Positions 9,174 through 17,273 of a stretch of 64,000 bases of DNA are shown here, piece after piece. Each line of letters begins with the position of its first letter. Positions within the stretch are counted from its first letter, which is position 1. A program made the translations under genes and the position numbers. The DNA is taken from assembly GCF_011742555.1 (NCBI RefSeq), contig NZ_JAAQQR010000001.1:248001-312000 (forward strand), read 5' to 3'. This DNA is from Luteibacter jiangsuensis (GTDB lineage: Bacteria; Pseudomonadota; Gammaproteobacteria; Xanthomonadales; Rhodanobacteraceae). The notes under the pieces were generated by a model that did not search any database, had not been told where the DNA came from, and saw only the letters and a program-made list of their open reading frames with translations.

Positions 9174-10717
9174 GGGCTCGCCTTGGCTACCGGTGGATGA
9201 ACGAACTCGACGGCCCGGACGAGTGCCCGCCCCGGCGGCCCGAGCCGGCGCCCGATGCCGGTCATGAGTTGGTAATCCTCCTCGGTCCAGTAGCGAACGA
9301 GCGCGCTACCAGGCACATACAGAGCGACGAACGCCGCCGCACCGACCAGGAAACCCAGCCGCGACGGCGTCGCCTCGGTGGCCGCCCACGCCGCCAGCGT
9401 GGCCACGAGTCCCACGGCGAACAACCGCGACATGGCGGCCACCGGCAATCCTCCGCTCGTGGCCTTGCGTAGGTAATGAACAGCGAGGGCCATTTCCACG
9501 ATGCGCGTGCCCGCATAGGTCAGCACCGCGCCGGCAAGCCCGAGCATCGGCACCAGCGATATCCCGAGGATGGCGTTCGCGATCAGGGCGACGACGGCGA
9601 TGCGAATACGGTCGTCCTGGCGGTCCACCACGGTCTGGAACGCCGCGATGCCGTTACCTATCAGCAGCAGCCCTCCCAGCACCAGCGTCGCTTCGATGGC
9701 GGGGATGGCATCGACATAACGGGTGCCGTACATGAGCCGGACGATTTCCGGTGTTGTCACAAGCCCCAGACCCGCGATGGCGATACCCACGGCCCAGTAG
9801 AAGCGTGTCGCTTCCGACAGGAAGCGTGCGGCGCGCGCCGTGCCGCTCTCGCCGTAGGTCTTCGCCATGTACGGCAGCAACGTGGACGTGAGACCGACCG
9901 AGAACAACTGGACCGCGCCGCGGGTCAGCGTGCCGGCAATGGCGAAATAACCCACCGCCACCGAGCCCGTGAAGGTCGTGAGGAGGAACACCTCGATGGT
10001 ACCTGCCCGAAACGAGCCCATGAGGACCAGCGCGGCGGTGAGGCGCAGATGCCGGTTCACGCGCGCGGCGACCGCGGACGGAATGGGGCCGCCGGCATAG
10101 GGCCGGCAACAGCGGCGGAAGGCGATGCGGTTGATGAGGTTGAGGACCAGGCACGCAACGGCGAACAACGCAACGAACGAGACGAGGTCCGCGTGCAGGA
10201 GCATCGCTGCGAGCACCAGCAGCATGCTCACGATGCCACCGATCACCGTGGCCACGGCTTCCGGCTCGAATCGCTCCTGCCCCTTGCCGATGGCCACGAG
10301 CATGGCGTAATTGGCTTTCGCCACGACCGCCACGACGACAAGGCCCATGATCGGCAACAGCGAGCCATGCCATTCCGAGGGTTGAAAGAGGTAACCCACG
10401 AGGACGAACAGGCCGATCACCACGATCGAACTGGTCGTCTGGATGCGCGAGAAGTACGCCGCCAGGTGCGACGCGAGCGTCGGGTCACCCATCCCGTCGG
10501 CCTCCGCAACGAATTTGGTCGACGAGGTTGTCAATGCATGATTCGAACAGACCATCAACCACCCGCACAGCCATACGGTGAACGCATAGCGGCCGAAGTC
10601 GGAGGGACCGAGCGAACGCGCGATCCATACGCTCATCAGCAGGCCGAGGGCGTACTCGATATAGGTGGACACCGTGACGATGCCGACACTGCGCAGGACC
10701 GCGATCCGCCGGTTCAT
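9170..10717 (-). CDS. polysaccharide flippase (Wzx/MATE-like, oligosaccharide transporter)
   Basis: 515 residues from the ATG at 10717, which has GAGGGGAGT upstream; a longer open frame exists but has a low-complexity N-terminus. About 12-14 hydrophobic helices are visible, starting with VGIVTVSTYIEYALGLLMSVW and the RSLGPSDFGRYAF loop that is characteristic of Wzx/PST flippases. It would move lipid-linked repeat units across the inner membrane for polymerisation and export by the Wzz/Wza-like proteins encoded upstream. It overlaps the preceding gene (stop at 10714) and the next gene by 4 bp each. Confidence 0.88.
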   Translation of the reverse strand: MNRRIAVLRSVGIVTVSTYIEYALGLLMSVWIARSLGPSDFGRYAFTVWLCGWLMVCSNHALTTSSTKFVAEADGMGDPTLASHLAAYFSRIQTTSSIVVIGLFVLVGYLFQPSEWHGSLLPIMGLVVVAVVAKANYAMLVAIGKGQERFEPEAVATVIGGIVSMLLVLAAMLLHADLVSFVALFAVACLVLNLINRIAFRRCCRPYAGGPIPSAVAARVNRHLRLTAALVLMGSFRAGTIEVFLLTTFTGSVAVGYFAIAGTLTRGAVQLFSVGLTSTLLPYMAKTYGESGTARAARFLSEATRFYWAVGIAIAGLGLVTTPEIVRLMYGTRYVDAIPAIEATLVLGGLLLIGNGIAAFQTVVDRQDDRIRIAVVALIANAILGISLVPMLGLAGAVLTYAGTRIVEMALAVHYLRKATSGGLPVAAMSRLFAVGLVATLAAWAATEATPSRLGFLVGAAAFVALYVPGSALVRYWTEEDYQLMTGIGRRLGPPGRALVRAVEFVHPPVAKASP

Positions 10718-12492
10718 GGCGACACTCCCCTCGCCATCCGCACCGGAGGCGCCGTCCCGAGGCCCGCCCCCGCCGGCTGCGCCATCATCCACTGCGCCAC
10801 GCCCGCGCCGCGATTGTTCCAGTTGAAGCGGCGCAGCGTGTCCGAGATGGTGGCACATGCAGGGCTGTAGGACGCGGCGAGCGCCTTGAACCGCTTCTGC
10901 AAGGCGGCGGCCCGCGCCGGGTCGCGCTCGAAATACCATGCCGCGGCAACCGGCAAGCCGAGTTCCACGGTGTGTCCGTCGCTGTACCAGCCCTCCGACT
11001 CCTGAATCTTCATCAGCGCCGGCAGCGTCGCTTGCGACGACGACCAGTACCAGGCGATCTGTCCGCCAGGGCCGGAGCAGTCGTTGCGCCAGTCATGCGG
11101 AGGCACGAGCAGGTCGGCGGAAATCCATCCGGAACGTTCCATGTACTGGCCGAAGTCGGCGATCATGCCCGGGATGCGCGAGTCCGCCGTCACCAGCCAC
11201 GCGTGCCAAAGCCCGTCCACGATGTTTTCGCTCATCCACGGCGATGTGCCGCGCACGTCGTCCTTTCCGCCCGGATCGTTCTCATGCACGTTCCAGCTGT
11301 TGCGCCAGGAGCCGTCGTCGCCGAGTCCGTCGGGGTTGTGGCGCTGGTGTTCGTACAGCCAGCCTACCCTCGCGTCGATACGTTCGCGATAACGTGCCTC
11401 GCCGGTCAGTTCGTAGGCTGCCACCGTCTCCACAAGACCCAGCCCCGCAAGCCGTTCGGTGAAGTAGTCCGTGGCGTGCCGATACGGTCCCGGCGACCCG
11501 CTCCAGCCTCCTGTATTCCATAGCTCGGCCATCTTTCCGACCAGCCCGGCATCGTGCATGGAATCGTCGCCGGCCAGTGCGACGGCGAGCAGGATCGGCT
11601 CGATGTACACGTATTTGACGTCGCAAGGCTTGCCGTTCGGTAGCCAACCGCCTCCACAGGAGGGGCTTACCGGCATGCCGTCGCGCTTGATGCCGGCCAT
11701 GTACCACCGGTAGCTGGTTTCCGCGGCCTCGAGGTAGTCCGCACGGCCCGTTCGCACGTAAGCCTTGAACAGGGTGGACGGCCGGTCGAAGAGCCACGCG
11801 GTCGTGTCGCCGGTGGGCATCGTGCGCGCCCACCGGAACTGCGCATCGACATAGCGGGCATAGGGTTCGCCCGGCGTGACCACGGATTGCGGGCCCGCTA
11901 TAAGCGAGGACGTCAGCCATTCGGGAGCGAGGGACGCGATCGCCGCCGGCCTGCCGTCGACGAGGCCTTCGTCATAAGGCCAGCCCGCGGCATGCTTTGT
12001 CCGCGGCGCGTCGAAGGCGAAATAGTAGGTACCCGGCGGTCCGTGGAATTGCACGCGCACGGCACGGAGGCTGCCATCGCGAAAGTGCCACGTGAGCATC
12101 GGTTTCACCGCCGCAGGCACCTCGGCGCCACGCTCGTCCAGAAGGCGCACCTGCGCCGCGTCGTGCAGCAGGCCCGGCGGCAACGGAAGACCGAGAGTGA
12201 CGGGAAGATCGTCGCCCTTCCCTGCGAGGCGTGCGACCTGGACCTTCCGGGCTGCCCGTGACGACGGCATCGGTGGAAATAGGTCAAGCGGTGGGGCTGT
12301 CGCCGCCGAAGCGGCTCCCGCAGGTAGCGCCAGCGCCCGGCTGTCGATCGGAAAAGCGACCATGGCCAGCGCGAGCAGGCAGCCGAGGACAAGCAGAACA
12401 TGGCGGACGTGCATGGGCAAATCCGGCGCAGTGCATTCGGCGTCGGGCATCCGTCGGCGCTTGCTGCCGTGCATGGGAACGCGCCTCTTCAT
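10714..12492 (-). CDS. secreted RIFT-barrel / alpha-barrel protein, possible polysaccharide lyase or hydrolase
   Basis: 592 residues from the ATG that overlaps the galE stop; an ATG at 12414 would give a shorter, more normal signal peptide (VRHVLLVLGCLLALAMVAF). After the signal comes a beta-rich region (RKVQVARLAGKGDDLPVTLG, then VRLLDERGAEVPAAVKP) like the N-terminal RIFT barrel of exo-rhamnogalacturonan-lyase-type proteins. The rest is Trp/Tyr-rich helices (YLEAAETSYRWYMAGIKRDG, WSSSQATLPALMKIQESEGW) like an (alpha/alpha)6 barrel. It probably cuts or trims the exported polysaccharide in the periplasm. Catalytic residues cannot be named. The family call is moderate, the role an inference. 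Confidence 0.6.
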   Translation of the reverse strand: MKRRVPMHGSKRRRMPDAECTAPDLPMHVRHVLLVLGCLLALAMVAFPIDSRALALPAGAASAATAPPLDLFPPMPSSRAARKVQVARLAGKGDDLPVTLGLPLPPGLLHDAAQVRLLDERGAEVPAAVKPMLTWHFRDGSLRAVRVQFHGPPGTYYFAFDAPRTKHAAGWPYDEGLVDGRPAAIASLAPEWLTSSLIAGPQSVVTPGEPYARYVDAQFRWARTMPTGDTTAWLFDRPSTLFKAYVRTGRADYLEAAETSYRWYMAGIKRDGMPVSPSCGGGWLPNGKPCDVKYVYIEPILLAVALAGDDSMHDAGLVGKMAELWNTGGWSGSPGPYRHATDYFTERLAGLGLVETVAAYELTGEARYRERIDARVGWLYEHQRHNPDGLGDDGSWRNSWNVHENDPGGKDDVRGTSPWMSENIVDGLWHAWLVTADSRIPGMIADFGQYMERSGWISADLLVPPHDWRNDCSGPGGQIAWYWSSSQATLPALMKIQESEGWYSDGHTVELGLPVAAAWYFERDPARAAALQKRFKALAASYSPACATISDTLRRFNWNNRGAGVAQWMMAQPAGAGLGTAPPVRMARGVSP

Positions 12493-13493
12493 GCCACCGA
12501 CGCGGCGAGAAAGCGGCTGCCAGCAAGGTGGTGTTCCCAAGACAGCGCGGTGCGCACGATGACGTCGAGGTCGTCGTAGGACGGCCGCCAGCCGAGCACC
12601 TCGCGCAGGCGGTCGCTGCGCGCGATCAATTTGGGAATATCGCCTGGCCGGCGCGGCAGTTCCGCCACGTTGAGGCGGTGCCCCGCCGCCCTGGCCACGG
12701 CCTCGACCACTTCGCGCACACTGTAGCCATGCCCGTAGCCGCAATTGAGCGTGAGCGATTCCCCACCCGCGCGCAGATGATCCAGCGCGCGCAAGTGCGC
12801 CGCCGCCAGGTCTTCCACGTGGATGAAATCGCGCACGCCCGTGCCGTCGGGTGTGTCGTAATCGGTCCCGTAGATGGCGATGGAGGCGCGTTTGCCCACG
12901 GCATGTTCGCAGGCTACCTTGATCAATAGCGTGGCGTTCGGTGTGGAATGGCCGATGCGACCCAGCGGATCGCATCCGGCCACGTTGAAATACCGCAGGA
13001 TCACGTGCCGCATCGCGCCCGTCGCGCACCAGTCGCGCAGCATCGTCTCGGACATGAGCTTGGACGTACCATAGGGGTTGATCGGACAGGTGGGGGTGTC
13101 CTCGTCGGCCACGCCGGCTTCGGTGGTGCCATAGACCGCGGCGGTGGACGAGAAGATGAACTTGTCGATGCCTGCCGCCGCGCAGCAGGCCAGCAGGTTA
13201 CGTGTGTTGCCGGTGTTGTTCCCGTAGTACTTCAGCGGATCGCTCACCGACTCCGGCACCACCGTATGGGCGGCGAAGTGCAGGACGGCGTCCACCCTGT
13301 GGGCCTCCAGAACCCGCGACACGAGATCGATGTCGCCGACATTGCCCTCGACGAACGACGCACCCAGCACAGCTTCGCGAAAACCAGTGGAGAGGTTGTC
13401 GATCACCACGACGCGCTCGCCGCGCTCGACCAGTTGCTGCACCGTATGGCTGCCGATGTAGCCGGCGCCTCCCGTGACGAGTACCGATTTCAT
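12489..13493 (-). CDS. galE: UDP-glucose 4-epimerase
   Basis: 334 residues. It interconverts UDP-glucose and UDP-galactose in the cytoplasm, feeding nucleotide sugars to polysaccharide synthesis. The NAD-binding GGAGYIGSHT sequence is at the N-terminus, the active-site YGTSK (Tyr-x-x-x-Lys) follows INP, and the C-terminal segment has RRPGDIPKLIARSDRLREVLGW, all typical of GalE. It is the only nucleotide-sugar enzyme in this locus. The ATG at 13493 overlaps the upstream hydrolase stop by 4 bp and its own stop overlaps the next gene. Confidence 0.93.
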   Translation of the reverse strand: MKSVLVTGGAGYIGSHTVQQLVERGERVVVIDNLSTGFREAVLGASFVEGNVGDIDLVSRVLEAHRVDAVLHFAAHTVVPESVSDPLKYYGNNTGNTRNLLACCAAAGIDKFIFSSTAAVYGTTEAGVADEDTPTCPINPYGTSKLMSETMLRDWCATGAMRHVILRYFNVAGCDPLGRIGHSTPNATLLIKVACEHAVGKRASIAIYGTDYDTPDGTGVRDFIHVEDLAAAHLRALDHLRAGGESLTLNCGYGHGYSVREVVEAVARAAGHRLNVAELPRRPGDIPKLIARSDRLREVLGWRPSYDDLDVIVRTALSWEHHLAGSRFLAASVA

Positions 13494-14323
13494 GCGGGCC
13501 TCCCGGCGTGGGCCGGTGGGAAGTTGCGCTGGAGCCAGCCACCGATGCCGTCGAGCAGTCGGGCGCGGTCGCCGGTAAGGATGTAGGTGTGATCGGTTTC
13601 GGCGACATAACGCGTGGTCACAGCCGGATGATTCATCACCCGGCCGAAGCACTCGCGGAACTGCCGCGCATGATTGAAGTAGTTGCTGATCCCGCCCGAA
13701 TAGACGAGATAGAGCTTCATGCCGCGCTCCACCATGCCGGTGAAATCGGCGATCACTTCTTCGCGCGGGGCTGGCGCCACCGCGAACACGGGCTCCGATG
13801 CCGGCCGGTCCGTGCTCACGGCGGGCTTTCGCCGCAACAGGCGCGCCCAGCGGCCGGGATCGACCAGGCGCGGAAGGTAGTGCCGAAGCTTGTAGCCAAG
13901 GGTGCGGTACGCATAACCGTCGAGGAACACCGCACCGGATACGCGCGGATCCGTCGCCGCCACGATATGGGCGTTCTGTGCGCCGGAGCAAAGACCGACC
14001 AGCACGAAGCGCTCGCAGCCCGCACGCGCCTTCAGGAGATTCATGGCGTCGTCCAGGTCGGCGCAGACCTGCTGGGCCCGCGTCAGGCCACCGCCAGTCG
14101 CGCCGCTGTCGCCCAGCGTCGACAGATCGAAGCGCAAGGTCGGGTAGCCCGCCTCGTTAAGCTGCCGGGTCAGTTCGACATGGAGGCGGAACGGGCCAAT
14201 GCGATGGACCAGGCCCGCATTCAGCACGATGATCCCGGTCTCGCCAGAGGTTCCGTCCGGCACGCCGGCAATGCCGACGAGGTGGCGGCCACGGCCGAAA
14301 CGGTGGGCTTCCTCACGCATCAT
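13490..14323 (-). CDS. alpha/beta hydrolase, exosortase-A-system hydrolase 1-like
   Basis: 277 residues with an alpha/beta-hydrolase core. The pattern GYPTLRFDLSTLGDSGATGG and a nucleophile elbow GLCSGA (Ser113) are visible, followed by a late DHTYILTGD that could supply the His. The spacing resembles the small hydrolases called exosortase A system-associated hydrolase 1, which occur in XrtA-type exopolysaccharide loci; the substrate is unknown. Two ATGs stand in a row at 14323 and 14320; the first gives a 4-bp overlap with the upstream gene. Confidence 0.78.
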   Translation of the reverse strand: MMREEAHRFGRGRHLVGIAGVPDGTSGETGIIVLNAGLVHRIGPFRLHVELTRQLNEAGYPTLRFDLSTLGDSGATGGGLTRAQQVCADLDDAMNLLKARAGCERFVLVGLCSGAQNAHIVAATDPRVSGAVFLDGYAYRTLGYKLRHYLPRLVDPGRWARLLRRKPAVSTDRPASEPVFAVAPAPREEVIADFTGMVERGMKLYLVYSGGISNYFNHARQFRECFGRVMNHPAVTTRYVAETDHTYILTGDRARLLDGIGGWLQRNFPPAHAGRPA

Positions 14324-15102
14324 GCGGTCTCCCTGAGGTGGCCGCTCACCGCCTGGATCAGCGGTTGCGACAGGATCGCGGTTTCCAGCCGACGCAGATC
14401 GTTCCATGGGGTCAACGGCACGATGCTCGCCACTTTGCCGGGCGGCGCAATCCATCGATCCCATGCGATGGTTTCCGCTCCACCCAGGGAGTCGAGCACC
14501 ATCGTCGGCACCGTTGCCGGCCCAACCGCGAGGTCGCGGAGCTGCCGGCGCAGGCGGTCGTCCGTATCGAATCCCAGCCATTGCTCGGCCACATCGGCGT
14601 GGCTGCGTGGCTGTGTGAAGCGCCCGGCATCCTCGCGCAGCGCGGCCTGCATCGCGTCGAGAGCGGCCACGTAGTCGCTCCCGTCCAGGACCGGATCCCA
14701 CACGATCGCTTCGACGAACCCCGCCCGTTCGGCAGCACACATGGCAATGCTCCCACCGAGACGCGCGCCGAACGCAATCACGCGCTCGACGCCGGCACGC
14801 GCACGCAGCTCAGCCGCGGCCAGCACCGCGTCCGCGACACATCGCTCCCAGTCCACCGTGGCGGTTTCTCCCGCCGAATCGCCCGTGCCGTGATAGTCGA
14901 AGCGCAGCACTGCCAGGCCCTGCCCTGCGAGCGCCTGGGCCAGCTGGCGATAGATCCGGTGGCAGCGGATCAGATCCTGTCCAAGCGGCGCGCACATCAG
15001 CACGGCCCGCCGTGCCGGCACGTCGGGCGCGTGGTACATCCCGAAAAGGCCGCCGTCGGGGCCAAAGAAGAAGGGTAGTTCGGCGTCGGGCCGCATGCTC
15101 AT
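14320..15102 (-). CDS. alpha/beta hydrolase homologue lacking the nucleophile serine
   Basis: 260 residues with the serine-aminopeptidase / S33-like start (GMYHAPDVPARRAVLMCAPLGQD, then LAVLRFDYHGTGDSAGE). The nucleophile elbow, normally G-x-S-x-G, reads GARLGG with Arg114 in the serine position. It resembles the second hydrolase of XrtA-type loci. Either this group uses another residue or the protein is non-catalytic. It sits between the barrel protein and hydrolase 1, with 4-bp overlaps on both sides (start at 15102). Confidence 0.75.
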   Translation of the reverse strand: MSMRPDAELPFFFGPDGGLFGMYHAPDVPARRAVLMCAPLGQDLIRCHRIYRQLAQALAGQGLAVLRFDYHGTGDSAGETATVDWERCVADAVLAAAELRARAGVERVIAFGARLGGSIAMCAAERAGFVEAIVWDPVLDGSDYVAALDAMQAALREDAGRFTQPRSHADVAEQWLGFDTDDRLRRQLRDLAVGPATVPTMVLDSLGGAETIAWDRWIAPPGKVASIVPLTPWNDLRRLETAILSQPLIQAVSGHLRETA

Positions 15103-16466
15103 CTCCGGTACACCACGCCGATGAAGAAACTCGTCGCCTTGTAGTCCTGGCCGATCGCGTTGCTGGTTCGCCTCTCCCGCGCGACCGATACCTGCCCGCT
15201 CCAATGCTGGTTCCATTGCCGGCTGAGGTTGAGGCCCAGGCGCACCGTGGTGTCGTTCCTGTCCACCGTCTCGTACTTGAGCTTGTCCAGCGTGGCGAAG
15301 CCGCTCAGCGTGACCGTCGGGCGCAAGCGATACCCGATGCCGACGCTGAGGCCGCGATCGTTCTGGTCGAATGTGGGATCGTCGACGTAGCGGAGCTTGC
15401 TGTACGCAGGCGATGCCGTGACGGTCAGGCGCTCGCCGCGCCAGTTCCAGGTGGCATCGAGCCGGCGCTCCTTGTACACCTGCGAGCCGATCACCGCGCT
15501 TCCCGTGCCTATGCCCGTACCGACGCCAAGTCCGCTGCCCAGTCCGCCCGTACCCGCGAAGGGATCGATCGATTCCGTGCGATCGGCGCTGAGGCCGACA
15601 CCGAAAGCCCCTGGCGTCGTGATGATGTCCTGCGCCGCATCCGCGTACTGGTATGCGCCGGACACGGTGAGGGAGTTGCGTAGCGTGGGCTGCCAACCGA
15701 GGCGCAGTCGCACCAGCGGCGCTGAATGACGTTCGCCGCCGTCGAACTCGAGGCGGCTGCCACCCACGAGCACGTCCGCATCGAAATGAGCCAGGTTGCT
15801 GGTGTAGCGGACGAAGGCTTCCTTGCGGTCGTAGTCGGCGCTGCTTTGCTGGTTGGAGAAGTTCACCCGCTGAAACTCGACGTTCGCGGACACCGTGTCG
15901 GTGGGGCTCAGGTCGCGGAAGACGCGAAAGGCGGCCAGGCCGCGCGACGAATCGAAGTCGTCCACCTTCGAGGCATAGCTGTTGATGTACCGCAACTCGA
16001 ACTGCCCCCGCGCGGACTGGCCGAAGCGCATGCGCAACGTCGGGCCCGCCACGAGCACGTTGGTCTGTTGCTGGTTATCCGGCGAATTGCTGGCCAGCTG
16101 GTCCACGGGCTGCACGCCCGCATAGTCCTCCACCGAGAAATCGAGGCGATCCGGCATGATCGTCCAGTTGCCCTGGCCGGCCAGCTGGGTCTGCAACTGC
16201 GAGTCGAAATGGTTCTGCAGGTACTTGCGATACTCGACCGTGCCGGCCACGTTCGCCTGGAACGTCGAGCCCATCTGCGTGAACTGAAACGTCCCCCCCG
16301 GCGTCAGCACGTTCTCGCTTACCGGATTGTCCGAGGACAGGGCGATGTTGTTGCTATGCTCGACCCCGGCATAAAGCGTGTAGTTCAACGTCCCGGCCAG
16401 CACCGTCGACGGTGCCGTCGCGAGTCCGACCACGATGGCGCAGGCAAGCCTGGACGACGGCGGCAT
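15099..16466 (-). CDS. outer membrane beta-barrel protein of the exopolysaccharide locus
   Basis: 455 residues from the ATG at 16466: a signal peptide ending near STVLAG, then many alternating hydrophobic/aromatic strands such as FQANVAGTVEYRKYLQ, RGQFELRYINSYASK, DRKEAFVRYTSNLAHF and a last strand ending in FFIGVVYRR. The terminal Arg-rich strand is unusual, since most barrels end in Phe. This layout matches the EpsL/TIGR03016-like barrels found beside Wza/Wzz-type genes, thought to serve in polysaccharide export or as a pore. A 40-bp gap separates it from the BY-kinase gene; it overlaps the next hydrolase by 4 bp. Confidence 0.75.
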   Translation of the reverse strand: MPPSSRLACAIVVGLATAPSTVLAGTLNYTLYAGVEHSNNIALSSDNPVSENVLTPGGTFQFTQMGSTFQANVAGTVEYRKYLQNHFDSQLQTQLAGQGNWTIMPDRLDFSVEDYAGVQPVDQLASNSPDNQQQTNVLVAGPTLRMRFGQSARGQFELRYINSYASKVDDFDSSRGLAAFRVFRDLSPTDTVSANVEFQRVNFSNQQSSADYDRKEAFVRYTSNLAHFDADVLVGGSRLEFDGGERHSAPLVRLRLGWQPTLRNSLTVSGAYQYADAAQDIITTPGAFGVGLSADRTESIDPFAGTGGLGSGLGVGTGIGTGSAVIGSQVYKERRLDATWNWRGERLTVTASPAYSKLRYVDDPTFDQNDRGLSVGIGYRLRPTVTLSGFATLDKLKYETVDRNDTTVRLGLNLSRQWNQHWSGQVSVARERRTSNAIGQDYKATSFFIGVVYRR

Positions 16467-16506
16467 GATCCCTCCCCTTCGCCCCCGGTCCGACGGGGGC
16501 GCGCAC

Positions 16507-17271
16507 TCAAGGCGACTGGTTGAACACCACCCCGGCGAGTTTCGCGGGGTCGAAATTGGCAACGGCCTGGCTGATCGACGAGGGGGTGTCGCGGCCGTAG
16601 CCCGCCACCAGCACGACGAAATCCGCGAGATCGGAGAGGATCCGCGCGTCCGGCGACCCCTTGACGGGCGGACCGTCGAGGAACAGGTAGCGGTCGGAGT
16701 AGCGGCAACGCAGGGAATCCAGCACGGCGCGCATGCGGAACGACGAGAAATACTCGCTGCTGTTCTCGCGTGGCCGCCCCGATGGAATGAGCCTGAGGCG
16801 CGGCACCCCCGTGGGATACATGATCGAGGCGATGCCCCGTGAGGGGTGTTCGAGGAAATCGACCAGGCCTCCGGTCTGCGGCTCCACGCCAAACGCCTTG
16901 TGCTGGTTCGGGTAGCGCAGATTGCAATCGATCAGCAGGCTGGTCTTGGATTCGTCGAAGGCGAAAGCGGTGGCAAGGTTCCGTGCCACAAAGCTCCCGC
17001 CGGAGCGCGGGCTCACCGCGACCACCAGCGTGACGAAGTTGCTATCGCCCGCCATCTCCAGGAGGCGTGTGCGGATGCTGCGGAACGAATCCGACTGTTG
17101 GCGGACCGACTCCTCGCGATGGATCAGGCGCTTCCGCTCGCAGTCGATGGGGGCGAGTGCGCCGCCCTCCTCGCGCATCCTCGCGATGGAATGGCCCGGA
17201 GCCACGTGCTCGCCCTGGCGGGAGGCGACCACGTCGCCCAGTTCGATGTTATCAGCAGCCATCTTGTTCAT
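16507..17271 (-). CDS. BY-kinase / CapB-like protein with degenerate Walker A
   Basis: 254 residues from the ATG at 17271, which has AAGGG six bases upstream; a TTG at 17277 overlaps the previous stop and is less likely. It has the fold of CpsD/CapB tyrosine autokinases: A-prime motif LLIDCNLR (112-119) and Walker B FLDGPP (Asp199). The Walker A, however, reads SPRSGGSF (87-94) with no lysine, and the C-terminus ends NQSP with no tyrosine cluster. It probably cannot phosphorylate like canonical BY-kinases. It follows its Wzz-like partner immediately. Confidence 0.8.
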   Translation of the reverse strand: MNKMAADNIELGDVVASRQGEHVAPGHSIARMREEGGALAPIDCERKRLIHREESVRQQSDSFRSIRTRLLEMAGDSNFVTLVVAVSPRSGGSFVARNLATAFAFDESKTSLLIDCNLRYPNQHKAFGVEPQTGGLVDFLEHPSRGIASIMYPTGVPRLRLIPSGRPRENSSEYFSSFRMRAVLDSLRCRYSDRYLFLDGPPVKGSPDARILSDLADFVVLVAGYGRDTPSSISQAVANFDPAKLAGVVFNQSP

Positions 17272-17273
17272 CG

